Origin: Algoriphagus hitonicola | Lineage (GTDB): Bacteria; Bacteroidota; Bacteroidia; Cytophagales; Cyclobacteriaceae | Length of the DNA: 64,000 nt | Assembly: GCF_900113375.1 (NCBI RefSeq) | Contig: NZ_FOPC01000010.1 | Location: 35,628 to 99,627, forward strand | Direction: 5' to 3' | Shown: positions 42,272-49,675 of the stretch, piece by piece | How the letters are laid out: each line of letters opens with the position of its first letter | How positions within the stretch are numbered: position 1 is the first letter of the stretch | Position numbers and translations under genes: made by a program | Notes under the pieces: generated by a model | Told to the model about the DNA's origin: nothing | Seen by the model: only the letters and a program-made list of their open reading frames with translations | Databases searched by the model: none

Positions 42272-43231
42272 ATGCCTATCATCAGCTCCAGCAACTACCA
42301 AAGACCTAAGTGGCTGTTTAATGGACATTTAGAGACCATTTATCCAGCTTTATTTCGTAAAGTAGAACTTATTCAACCCGAAAAAGAACGGATAGTTACT
42401 TCAGACAGAGATTTTTTGGATTTGGATTGGTATCGACAAAACAGCCAAAAACTGATCATCATCAGCCACGGACTTGAGGGAAACAGCAGTCGCCCTTACA
42501 TGCTCGGCATGGCCCGGATTTTTTTGAGAAATCACTTTGATGTCATGACTTGGAACTACCGGGGTTGTGGGACCGAGCTTAATCATCAGCCTATTTTTTA
42601 TCACTCTGGAGCCACTTATGATTTGGAGGAAGTCGTGAAGCGTGGCTTACAAGATTATCGGGAAATCTACTTGATCGGCTTTAGTTTGGGAGGAAATCTC
42701 ACCCTAAAATATTTGGGAGAAAATCAAGGAAAAATTCCTGCAATAAAAAAAGCTGTGGCTATCTCGGTTCCCTTGGACTTGTCTTCCAGCAGTAAAAAAA
42801 TTTCTTCCCGTGAAAATAAACTTTATAGTGAGCGTTTTCTGAAAACCTTGAGAGAAAAAGTTATCCGAAAAGCCCAGCATTTTCCGGAGGAAATCCCCGT
42901 GCATTTTCTCAGAAATATTAAAACCCTAGCTGATTTTGACGATTATTTCACGGGGCCGATTCACGGATTCAAAGACTCTGAAGACTATTATCGCCAAAAT
43001 TCATCACTTTATTTTTTGGACAAAATCCAACAACCCACACTGATAGTAAATGCTCAAAATGATCCTTTTCTCAGTAGGGAATGTTTCCCTACCAAAATGG
43101 CACGAGAGCTTGAATCTGTTTACTTCGAATTTCCGAAATATGGAGGACATGTGGGCTTTAGTTCAACAAAAAAGGGCATCCCTTATTATTCTGAGCAACG
43201 GGCATTTGAATTTATAAGCAGCGATCTCTAA
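42272..43231 (+). CDS. YheT-family alpha/beta hydrolase
   Basis: A 319-residue hydrolase of the YheT group. It has the N-terminal NGHLETIYPALFRK segment, the oxyanion motif ISHGLEGNSSRPY, the nucleophile elbow IGFSLGGNLTLKYLG (Ser), the Asp in VNAQNDPFLS and the His in YGGHVGFS. Cytoplasmic; substrate unknown, with esterase activity expected from the family. It is divergent from the E2 gene and is followed at 25 bases by the SRAP gene. Confidence 0.9.
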   Translation: MPIISSSNYQRPKWLFNGHLETIYPALFRKVELIQPEKERIVTSDRDFLDLDWYRQNSQKLIIISHGLEGNSSRPYMLGMARIFLRNHFDVMTWNYRGCGTELNHQPIFYHSGATYDLEEVVKRGLQDYREIYLIGFSLGGNLTLKYLGENQGKIPAIKKAVAISVPLDLSSSSKKISSRENKLYSERFLKTLREKVIRKAQHFPEEIPVHFLRNIKTLADFDDYFTGPIHGFKDSEDYYRQNSSLYFLDKIQQPTLIVNAQNDPFLSRECFPTKMARELESVYFEFPKYGGHVGFSSTKKGIPYYSEQRAFEFISSDL

Positions 43232-43256
43232 CTTCCACCAAATTATCTCTATTCCT

Positions 43257-43955
43257 ATGTGCGGACGATATTCCCTGAGCAAAAGTAAAATCGAACTGGA
43301 GGAACGGTTTCAGGCCGAGATGCTTGCAGATTTTAATCCAAGATACAACATCGCTCCTACTCAATTGGTCCCCGTGATCACTTCTCAAAGCCCAAAAGGC
43401 TTCTCTTTTTTCTATTGGGGAATTACTCCTGAATTTGGCCAAAACAAACCCGTCGCTCAGAAACTCATTAATGCCAAGGCAGAAACAGTCAATGAAAAAG
43501 TCTCCTTTAAAAATTCCTTTAAACAACGGAGATGCCTGATCCCGGCGGATGGATTCTACGAATGGAAAAGACTCGGTAAGAAAACAAAAATCCCATACCG
43601 CTTTACCCTTCGCGATGAAGAGCTTTTTTCGTTTGCAGGTATCTGGGAGGAATTCGAAAATGTCAATGGGGAAATTCAGCATACTTTTCTGATTCTTACT
43701 ACCAGTCCAAATCAAGTGGTCGCAGAGATCCACGACCGAATGCCTGTAATTTTGCCCCGAGAATCCGAAAAAAAATGGTTGGATACCTACAGCACCGAAG
43801 CAGAGCTGCTTCCCCTGCTCCAGCCTTTTGATCCCGAGCAGATGGCCAGTTTTACGGTTTCGCCCTTGGTCAATTCGGTTAAAAATGATTCTCCTGCGCT
43901 TATCCGAAAAACCTCTCCGATTGATCAGCATGGAAACTATACCCTGTTTGGTTAA
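43257..43955 (+). CDS. SOS-response-associated peptidase (SRAP, YedK/HMCES family)
   Basis: A 232-residue SRAP protein. The catalytic Cys2 (MCGRYS) is exposed once Met is removed and forms a thiazolidine link with abasic sites in single-stranded DNA. Other active-site motifs are NPRYNIAPTQ (Asn), PADGFYEWK (Glu) and EIHDRMPVILP (His). It protects abasic DNA at replication forks. Just downstream of a YheT hydrolase with no sign of shared function. A promoter-like site for fabH starts inside its final codons. Confidence 0.93.
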   Translation: MCGRYSLSKSKIELEERFQAEMLADFNPRYNIAPTQLVPVITSQSPKGFSFFYWGITPEFGQNKPVAQKLINAKAETVNEKVSFKNSFKQRRCLIPADGFYEWKRLGKKTKIPYRFTLRDEELFSFAGIWEEFENVNGEIQHTFLILTTSPNQVVAEIHDRMPVILPRESEKKWLDTYSTEAELLPLLQPFDPEQMASFTVSPLVNSVKNDSPALIRKTSPIDQHGNYTLFG

Positions 43956-43980
43956 ACGAACTATCTTTATTTTATTTTTG
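43947..43980 (+). promoter_or_regulatory. Candidate promoter for fabH
   Basis: TTTG at 43947-43950 is followed after 22 bases by TATTTTTG (43973-43980), a full match to TAnnTTTG. Expected start near 43986, leader of about 55 bases. Confidence 0.45.
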
Positions 43981-44041
43981 TAGAAAATAAGAAGCTTCCG
44001 ATATTGGAATACCTTTCTTTTTTAAACCCAAATACGACCAA

Positions 44042-45040
44042 ATGAAAAAATCCAGAATCCTTGGTGTAGGACACTGTGTCCCAGATCGGATAGTGACCAA
44101 TGAGGAACTATCACAGATGATGGACACCAATAATGAGTGGATTGTAGAGCGAACAGGGATTCATACCAGGCACTGGTTTACCCCGGATGTCGACACGGTC
44201 ACTTCCTTGTCTAAGAGAGCCACCGAAATGGCATTGGAAAGATCGGGAGTCACTGCCAAAGAAATTGATTTCATCGTTTTCGCAACCATTACTCCGGATT
44301 ATTATGTGCCTGGCAATGGTGTACTCTTGCAGCGAGAGTTGGATTTTGGAGAGATCGGAGCGCTGGATATTCGTAATGCCTGTTCAGGATTTATCTATGC
44401 GCTGTCAGTGGCTGATCAGTTTATCAAAACCGGGATGTACAAAAAAATCCTCGTCGTAGGCGCTGAAATTCAGTCTTCAGCTTTGGACAAAAGTGATGAA
44501 GGGCGCTCCAGTTCGGTGATTTTTGCTGACGGAGCAGGGGCAGTGATATTGGGAGCAGTTGAGCCGGATCAACCGGGGATTTTATCTACTCATCTCCATT
44601 CTCAAGGAGAGTATGCAGAGGAACTCTACTGCAAAGATCCCGGTAGTAGCCGAAAAGTCCGGATCTCCCAAGAAATGATTGATTCGGGCAGTTTTTATTT
44701 GAAAATGAACGGAAATGCAGTATTTAAACATGCCGTGGTTCGTTTTATGGAAGTGATTCAAGAAGCTTTGGACCACAACAACCTGAAAAAATCTGACATT
44801 GACTTGCTCGTTCCCCATCAGGCAAACCTTAGGATCAGCCAATTTATCCAGAAAAAACTGGAACTACCTGACGAAAAAGTTTTTAACAACATCATGCACA
44901 TGGGAAATACCACCGCAGGCACTATCCCAATTGCCCTTAGTGAAGCTTGGGAACAGGGAAAAATCAAGGAAGGTGATCTGATTTGCTTAGCCGCATTTGG
45001 TTCCGGATTTACCTGGGCTTCCGCTATTTTGCAATGGTAA
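44042..45040 (+). CDS. fabH: 3-oxoacyl-ACP synthase III (FabH)
   Basis: A 332-residue ketoacyl synthase that starts fatty-acid elongation from acyl-CoA and malonyl-ACP. The catalytic triad is Cys114 in DIRNACSGFIYA, His in LVPHQANLRIS and Asn in HMGNTTAGTIP. The N-terminal IVTNEELSQMMDTNNEWI and GIHTRHW loops are typical. Other fab genes (plsX, rpmF) are not adjacent, so this may be a second copy, for branched-chain or hydroxy starter units; that is inference. The next gene starts one base after its stop. Confidence 0.93.
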   Translation: MKKSRILGVGHCVPDRIVTNEELSQMMDTNNEWIVERTGIHTRHWFTPDVDTVTSLSKRATEMALERSGVTAKEIDFIVFATITPDYYVPGNGVLLQRELDFGEIGALDIRNACSGFIYALSVADQFIKTGMYKKILVVGAEIQSSALDKSDEGRSSSVIFADGAGAVILGAVEPDQPGILSTHLHSQGEYAEELYCKDPGSSRKVRISQEMIDSGSFYLKMNGNAVFKHAVVRFMEVIQEALDHNNLKKSDIDLLVPHQANLRISQFIQKKLELPDEKVFNNIMHMGNTTAGTIPIALSEAWEQGKIKEGDLICLAAFGSGFTWASAILQW

Positions 45041-45041
45041 A

Positions 45042-45599
45042 ATGAACAATTCATCTACTCAGCTTAATCTGGACCTGTGGAAAGACGAACAACTGATCCG
45101 AAAGCAAAACCGACTCAAATACCAATTTTGGGAACTTTTAGGAAAAGTAGGAGATCATTTTGAGCAGGAGGAATTAAAAAAAATCCATGCTCCATCTCGG
45201 GGGAAAAAGCTATCTCAAGGAAGTGATTTGATGGGATTGCCCTACCAGGTTTTGGATATAATTCGGGATTTTGACCTGGAAAAAGGACTGAATATCAGAA
45301 TCCTCAATTGGTTTGGGAAAGGGCTCTATCTTTTTGTTTTATTGGGAAAAGAAAATTTCGGATCACTAGATTTAGGGGAGCAATCTTTTCAAAAATGTAA
45401 TTGGGATAGTCCTTGGGAATATGAGAAACTCATTGTCTCAAACGAAAAACTAGCCCTAGATTCTGACCCTGGTTTTTTTCAATGGTATAAAGAAATCCCG
45501 GTCTTCAATTTGACCTCAAAGAATGAAATCGAATGGGTTTTTCAAATAAAAAAATTAACTGACACCCTCTCCCAACATCTGGGAATCCAAGAGATTTAA
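45042..45599 (+). CDS. Conserved hypothetical protein
   Basis: A 185-residue soluble protein that begins one base after the fabH stop. The frame extends upstream into fabH, so the Met at 45042 is chosen. It is helical at the N-terminus (LWKDEQLIRKQNRLKYQFWELLGKV) with a mixed alpha/beta C-terminal part rich in aromatic residues (LNWFGKGLYLFVLLGKENF). No signal peptide, no Cys cluster and no motif I recognise. Tight spacing to fabH suggests joint transcription but function is unknown. Confidence 0.65.
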   Translation: MNNSSTQLNLDLWKDEQLIRKQNRLKYQFWELLGKVGDHFEQEELKKIHAPSRGKKLSQGSDLMGLPYQVLDIIRDFDLEKGLNIRILNWFGKGLYLFVLLGKENFGSLDLGEQSFQKCNWDSPWEYEKLIVSNEKLALDSDPGFFQWYKEIPVFNLTSKNEIEWVFQIKKLTDTLSQHLGIQEI

Positions 45600-45705
45600 G
45601 TTATTTTTAAACAGGAATTGTAATCCTGCGTAAAATACTTTCGATTGTCCAAAATTAAATAGGCACTTCGTACTTCTTAGAAACAGTCGAAGCAAATCTA
45701 ATCAT

Positions 45706-47271
45706 ATGAGATATATCTTAATTCTTCTTTCATTCCTTTCTACTACACTTTTAGCACAAGAAACTAGATTAGTCAAACAGATTAATAAGGACTCCACTTT
45801 GATGGCTACTGGGCCCGCGATCGACAATGTCCGTCAGGGTCTCTGGAAAATTTACAATCCAAAAACCAACACACTCCTTTCCGAAGGTACTTACAAAGAT
45901 GGATTAAAAGACGGCAAATGGACGAGTTACTTTCCAGATGGCAAAAAACAAGTGGAAGTGGAATACCGAAAAGGAGAACTCTTTGGCAAAACGGATATTT
46001 ATGATGCCGACGGTTTTTTAAAGAGGGAATTGATTTTTCAGGATAGTGTATTGGTCGGAAAATACGTGGAATATTATGGAAAAACCGGCCAGCCTAGCTA
46101 CGTAGAACCTGACCAGGTTTACAAAGAAGGACAATATACCGATGGCGATAAAGAAGGGCAATGGATTACCTATCATCCGTTTGGGGAGATTTATATCCGG
46201 GAGTTTTATAAAAACAACCTCAAGGATGGCCCCTATCTGGAATACGATCCCGATGGAGGCTTGATGACGGAGGCTTTTTACCGTCTCGGAAAACTCGAAG
46301 GTGAGTTTAAGCGATTCTCCTATGGAAATATCATACAGGAAGAAGGGATTTATGAAAATGGAAAAAAAGTAGGCGAATGGAAACGCTATTTTCCTGAAAG
46401 TAAAATTTTGGAAGCAGAGGAGTTTTACAATAAAAACGGGAAACCAGACGGCACTTGGAAGTATTATTACGAAAACAAAAGGCTGGCCCGAGTAGAAAAA
46501 TATGAAAATGGCATTGCTGTAGGAACCTGGGAAGAGTATTTCCCCAATAAAGAAGTAGCCAAACGAAAAACCTATGAACTCGGAGTTCCGGTCGGTGACT
46601 ATGTCGAATACCATAGCAATGCAAAACCTTCCGTTCAGGGACAATACGAATCAGGGATGAAAACAGGGCTCTGGAAAAGTTATGATCCAGAAGGGGCATT
46701 ATATTCCATCGGTGAATATCGTAACGATCTGAAATCCGGACTTTGGAAATATTTCAACAAAATAGGCGTATTAATTGCCGAAGGAGAATACATCCTCGGA
46801 ATGGAAAACGGGCAGTGGGTGTATTACTACGATGGAGGCCAATTGAAATCCGTTGGAGCATACAAGCTGGGATTTGAAGACGGCATGTGGGGACTCTTTT
46901 ATGACAACAAACAACTCACCCAGGAGGAATACTGGGAAAACGGGCGATTAATGAATGTCGGAGATTACATGAGCTACGACGGTAGCAAAAAACTGGATAA
47001 GGGCACGCTAAAGGATGGAGATGGCTCTCGAATCACCTACTACATCAACGGAAAAAAAGAATCAGAAGGAAACTATAAAAGCGGAAAAGCAGATGGAATC
47101 TGGATTTTTTACCATGAAAATGGCCGAAAGGCTTCCGAAGGAAATATGACTGAGGGCAAGCGAGAAGGCCCTTGGAGATATTACAATCCCGCTGGTAGAT
47201 TGGAGGATTTGATCAATTACAAAGAGGACGAAATCGTTCAGGAAAACGCCTCAACTGTATTTCAATTTTAA
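45706..47271 (+). CDS. YwqK-type MORN-like repeat protein, exported
   Basis: A 521-residue secreted protein. Signal peptide (to LLAQ) is followed by roughly 18 tandem 22-24-residue repeats of the form G-x-Y-K-x-G-x-K-D-G-x-W-x-x-Y (for example GTYKDGLKDGKWTSYFPDGK). This is the MORN/YwqK repeat, which folds as a long beta-meander. In Firmicutes YwqK is an antitoxin; in Bacteroidota long exported versions are common and of unknown role, often annotated toxin-antitoxin YwqK. No toxin gene lies next to it, so that label should not be trusted here. Confidence 0.88.
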   Translation: MRYILILLSFLSTTLLAQETRLVKQINKDSTLMATGPAIDNVRQGLWKIYNPKTNTLLSEGTYKDGLKDGKWTSYFPDGKKQVEVEYRKGELFGKTDIYDADGFLKRELIFQDSVLVGKYVEYYGKTGQPSYVEPDQVYKEGQYTDGDKEGQWITYHPFGEIYIREFYKNNLKDGPYLEYDPDGGLMTEAFYRLGKLEGEFKRFSYGNIIQEEGIYENGKKVGEWKRYFPESKILEAEEFYNKNGKPDGTWKYYYENKRLARVEKYENGIAVGTWEEYFPNKEVAKRKTYELGVPVGDYVEYHSNAKPSVQGQYESGMKTGLWKSYDPEGALYSIGEYRNDLKSGLWKYFNKIGVLIAEGEYILGMENGQWVYYYDGGQLKSVGAYKLGFEDGMWGLFYDNKQLTQEEYWENGRLMNVGDYMSYDGSKKLDKGTLKDGDGSRITYYINGKKESEGNYKSGKADGIWIFYHENGRKASEGNMTEGKREGPWRYYNPAGRLEDLINYKEDEIVQENASTVFQF

Positions 47272-47310
47272 ACCTTCTACAAGAGCACGAGTTCTACAAT
47301 AAAAGCATTT

Positions 47311-47472
47311 ATGTTTGGTCTATTCAAAAAGAAATCAGAAAAAGAAAAACTTCAGGAAAAGTATAGCAAAATGCTTGCCGAAGCCCATAAACTCTCGCAC
47401 TCCAATCGCACTGCCGCTGATAAACTAATGGCAGAAGCAGAGGAAGTAGCCAAGAAAATAGAAAAATTATAA
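47311..47472 (+). CDS. Lacal_2735-family mini-protein
   Basis: A 53-residue protein missed by ordinary length cut-offs. It reads MFGLFKKKSEKEKLQEKYSK, then a Lys/Ala/Glu-rich amphipathic helix, ending KKIEKL. This matches in character the small conserved Bacteroidota family known as Lacal_2735 (MFGLFKKK... with a long charged helix). The Phe-rich basic N-terminus could touch membranes and the rest forms a helix or coiled coil. Function is unknown. It lies 39 bases after the YwqK gene and just before the candidate small RNA. Confidence 0.75.
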   Translation: MFGLFKKKSEKEKLQEKYSKMLAEAHKLSHSNRTAADKLMAEAEEVAKKIEKL

Positions 47473-47515
47473 ATCGAGTTTCTTATACAGAGAAACAAAT
47501 TTGATGTACATTTAT

Positions 47516-47545
47516 TTGTATTTCAGATTAATAATCGTATCTTTA
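47516..47545 (+). promoter_or_regulatory. Promoter of the candidate small RNA
   Basis: TTG at 47516-47518, a spacer of exactly 19 bases, then TATCTTTA at 47538-47545 (one base off TAnnTTTG). The expected start, about 5-7 bases on, coincides with the base of the long stem at 47551. Confidence 0.55.
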
Positions 47546-47550
47546 GTTTC

Positions 47551-47668
47551 ATTTTAAACAATTCTGTAGTATTTTCTGATTCAGAAAATTCAAATTTTAA
47601 GGGTGATTGAGCTACGGAACCTGTTTGAAATTTTTAGGCCCGGATTTTTTCTGGGCCTATTATTTTTT
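47551..47668 (+). ncRNA. Candidate structured small RNA, about 118 nt
   Basis: No coding frame fills this region. Three nested helices are visible. P1 is a 10-bp stem of 47551-47560 (ATTTTAAACA) with 47622-47631 (TGTTTGAAAT). P2 is 8-9 bp of 47562-47570 (TTCTGTAGT) with 47611-47619 (GCTACGGAA), separated from P1 by a 1x2 internal loop. P3 is a perfect 8-bp hairpin of 47571-47578 with 47582-47589. About 21 unpaired bases (47590-47610) sit on the 3' side of P3. A terminator with 7-bp stem and T tail follows (47635-47668). A promoter-like element places the start at the foot of P1. The order promoter, closed stem, terminator is what an independent small RNA shows. Identity is unknown; a 6S-like RNA is one possibility. 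Confidence 0.55.
47635..47668 (+). terminator. Rho-independent terminator of the candidate small RNA
   Basis: TAGGCCC pairs with GGGCCTA around a 10-base loop and is followed by a T-rich run ending in six T. The other strand has no T run, so it works rightward only. Confidence 0.8.
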
Positions 47669-47700
47669 CCCTCTAATTTCAACTAGCATCCCTTTCAAAC

Positions 47701-48222
47701 TTATTTTCTGGAATAATCATCAGAGACCCGTACAATATCCGATTCATCAGAGGGTTGGTTAGGATCAGTATGCATCCAGATTTCGGCCACCACTCCCCAG
47801 GTATCCAGACCTACCAGGCGATGTCTTTCTCCTTGGGAAAGCGAAACCGTCTTCCCTGTCTTCATCAACTGAGTATCTCCCTGCTCATCAGTTTGACTTC
47901 TCACAATACCCGCTTCCCCCGCGATCAATTTCCAAAGTTCAGCTCTTCTGTGATGATATTGCCAGGAAAGCCGAGCAGCCGGTGATACGACCAATATCTT
48001 CGGACTCAATTTCATCTCATACTGTTTCTCGGTCAGGGTAACTTCATCAAAAAACAACTCCTTGAATTTTTTGATCTGATTCTCTTCGATGACAAAAAAA
48101 CCTCCCCAGGGACGGGAGAAATCCAGATCGTGAACCTTCAAACCCAAATCAGTCAAGTACTCCTCTACCAGTTTAGAAACTTCAACCTTGGTGTTTTGCG
48201 CATTAATATTACTTAAAATCAT
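47701..48222 (-). CDS. Phosphomannose-isomerase-like cupin
   Basis: A 173-residue cupin. The frame is open from 48306, but the first part is an unlikely hydrophobic leader; the Met at 48222 precedes a normal soluble N-terminus. The fold resembles the type II mannose-6-phosphate isomerase domain: FSRPWGGFFVIEE, SPAARLSWQYHHRRAELWKL with metal ligands Gln-His-Glu, and LSQGERHRLVGL with a later His. It probably interconverts mannose-6-phosphate and fructose-6-phosphate, or another sugar phosphate, without a pyrophosphorylase domain. Convergent with the candidate small RNA. Confidence 0.8.
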   Translation of the reverse strand: MILSNINAQNTKVEVSKLVEEYLTDLGLKVHDLDFSRPWGGFFVIEENQIKKFKELFFDEVTLTEKQYEMKLSPKILVVSPAARLSWQYHHRRAELWKLIAGEAGIVRSQTDEQGDTQLMKTGKTVSLSQGERHRLVGLDTWGVVAEIWMHTDPNQPSDESDIVRVSDDYSRK

Positions 48223-48400
48223 GATTAATAGATAGTTAATTAAAAAAGGAATGGATTGAAAAGCAAATTGGCAATTTTGAATCTTTTTACCAAAAGCATC
48301 GATCAAAAGAAATAAATTGGGTTATTATTGAAAATCAAGAGCCTGTTTATCAATTTTTTTTTAAAAGTATTTTTTGAAACCTAAAAAATACCGTATTTCA

Positions 48401-48416
48401 GGCATATCTTAATGCC
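48401..48416. promoter_or_regulatory. Inverted repeat directly before the ROK gene start
   Basis: GGCAT (48401-48405) and ATGCC (48412-48416) flank ATCTTA and end on the base before the ATG. A regulator bound here would block its own translation or transcription start; autoregulation by the ROK protein is possible. Confidence 0.35.
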
Positions 48417-49664
48417 ATGAACCTAATAAACCCAAATGCCGTCATCGACAAAATGGACGGTGTTGTCGAAATCAAGAGCTACATCAACAAGATTAAGATC
48501 ATCAAGAATCTTTATCTCAAAGGTGCCAATACTGCCAGTGAAATTTGTAACGAGGTAGGAATCTCCCTACCTACGGTCAATTCCCTGCTTAATGACCTAA
48601 TGAGTTCGGGTGAAGTGATCAAACACGGTCGCGCCGAATCCCAAGGCGGCAGAAAACCGGATCTCTATCGACTGGCCGAAGATGCCTTCTATGTGCTTTC
48701 GGTTGATCTCTCCAAATTCACGATGAATATTGCACTGTATTCATGCAATCATGAGCAGGCCGTTCCCAAAGAGAGCTTCAAGGTCACCCTCAATAACGAA
48801 AAGGAAACCTTTGATCGAATTTGCGACCTGATGGATCAGTACATTAGATCCTCAGGGATTCCTAATGAAAAAATCATCGCTATCGGGATTTCTATGCCTG
48901 GATTGGTGGATTCGGTAGGAGGAGTAAACTACACCTATTTTAGGTTTGGTAAAAAAACGCTTCTGGAAAATTTCGAATCACGTTTTGAAAAGAAGATTTT
49001 CCTGGAAAACGATGCCCGGGCTATGACTTTGGCCGAATTTAAATTTGGCTCAGAGCATTCGTATAAAAATGTTCTAGGGGTTTTTGTAGGTTGGGGAATC
49101 GGACTCGGAATCATCATTGACGGCAAAATCTACCAAGGAGCCTCCGGGTTTGCCGGTGAGTTTTCCCACTCCCCGATTTTCGAATCTAGAGATGTAACCT
49201 GTGCCTGTGGCAAAAAAGGTTGCCTGGAAGCTGTGGCATCAGGAACGGCAATTGTAAAAATGGCCGAAGCCGCCATCCTTTTAGACAAAGACAGTATTCT
49301 GGCGAGAATGGTCCGTGATCATCAAGGCGAATTGGAACCCGGAATCGTGGTAGAAGCCGCATTGGCGGGTGATCAGCGAGCCATCACGATTCTTTCGGAA
49401 GCCGGTTTGGACTTAGGTCGGGGAATATCTATCTTGATTCAGTTACTCAATCCCGAACTGATCATCATCGGTGGATCAGTGGCAGAGGCCAACCAATATT
49501 TGATCACTCCTATTCAGCAGGCACTTAATATCTACAGCATGGCCAAGTCCCGCGAAAAATCGAAACTAGCCCTGTATAAGTTAGGTGAGGATGTTGGTTT
49601 GATGGGAGGTATGGCTGTGGTCAACGAACAGTTGTTTGATGATGTGATCAGCAGATTGGGCTAA
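48417..49664 (+). CDS. ROK-family transcriptional regulator
   Basis: A 415-residue ROK repressor. The winged helix (about 25-90) has NLYLKGANTASEICNEVGIS and PTVNSLLNDLMSSG. The sugar-kinase-like part contains IGISMPGLVD, LENDARAMTLAEFKFG, GWGIGLGIIIDGKIYQG, the zinc motif CACGKKGCLE (with an upstream His in GEFSHSP) and the phosphate-type motif IIIGGSVAEANQYL. ROK regulators of this kind respond to sugars such as N-acetylglucosamine or glucose derivatives. It precedes a CRTAC1-like protein, a haloperoxidase-like protein and a sulfatase at very short spacing and likely controls them. Confidence 0.92.
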   Translation: MNLINPNAVIDKMDGVVEIKSYINKIKIIKNLYLKGANTASEICNEVGISLPTVNSLLNDLMSSGEVIKHGRAESQGGRKPDLYRLAEDAFYVLSVDLSKFTMNIALYSCNHEQAVPKESFKVTLNNEKETFDRICDLMDQYIRSSGIPNEKIIAIGISMPGLVDSVGGVNYTYFRFGKKTLLENFESRFEKKIFLENDARAMTLAEFKFGSEHSYKNVLGVFVGWGIGLGIIIDGKIYQGASGFAGEFSHSPIFESRDVTCACGKKGCLEAVASGTAIVKMAEAAILLDKDSILARMVRDHQGELEPGIVVEAALAGDQRAITILSEAGLDLGRGISILIQLLNPELIIIGGSVAEANQYLITPIQQALNIYSMAKSREKSKLALYKLGEDVGLMGGMAVVNEQLFDDVISRLG

Positions 49665-49675
49665 TTTCAATTCCA

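Noticed and set aside
43212..43931. 239-residue leftward frame opposite the SRAP gene
   Set aside because: It is a shadow of the SRAP frame: low-probability composition, no family motif, and full overlap with a gene whose active-site residues are all present.
46018..46644. 208-residue leftward frame opposite the YwqK repeats
   Set aside because: It arises from the repetitive codons of the repeat protein and has no recognisable domain.
45895..47240. Regular repeats considered as a CRISPR array
   Set aside because: They are in-frame protein repeats of about 70 bases with variable sequence, not identical short repeats with unique spacers.
45706..47271. YwqK toxin-antitoxin system
   Set aside because: The protein is exported and no toxin gene lies beside it, so the antitoxin label does not apply here.
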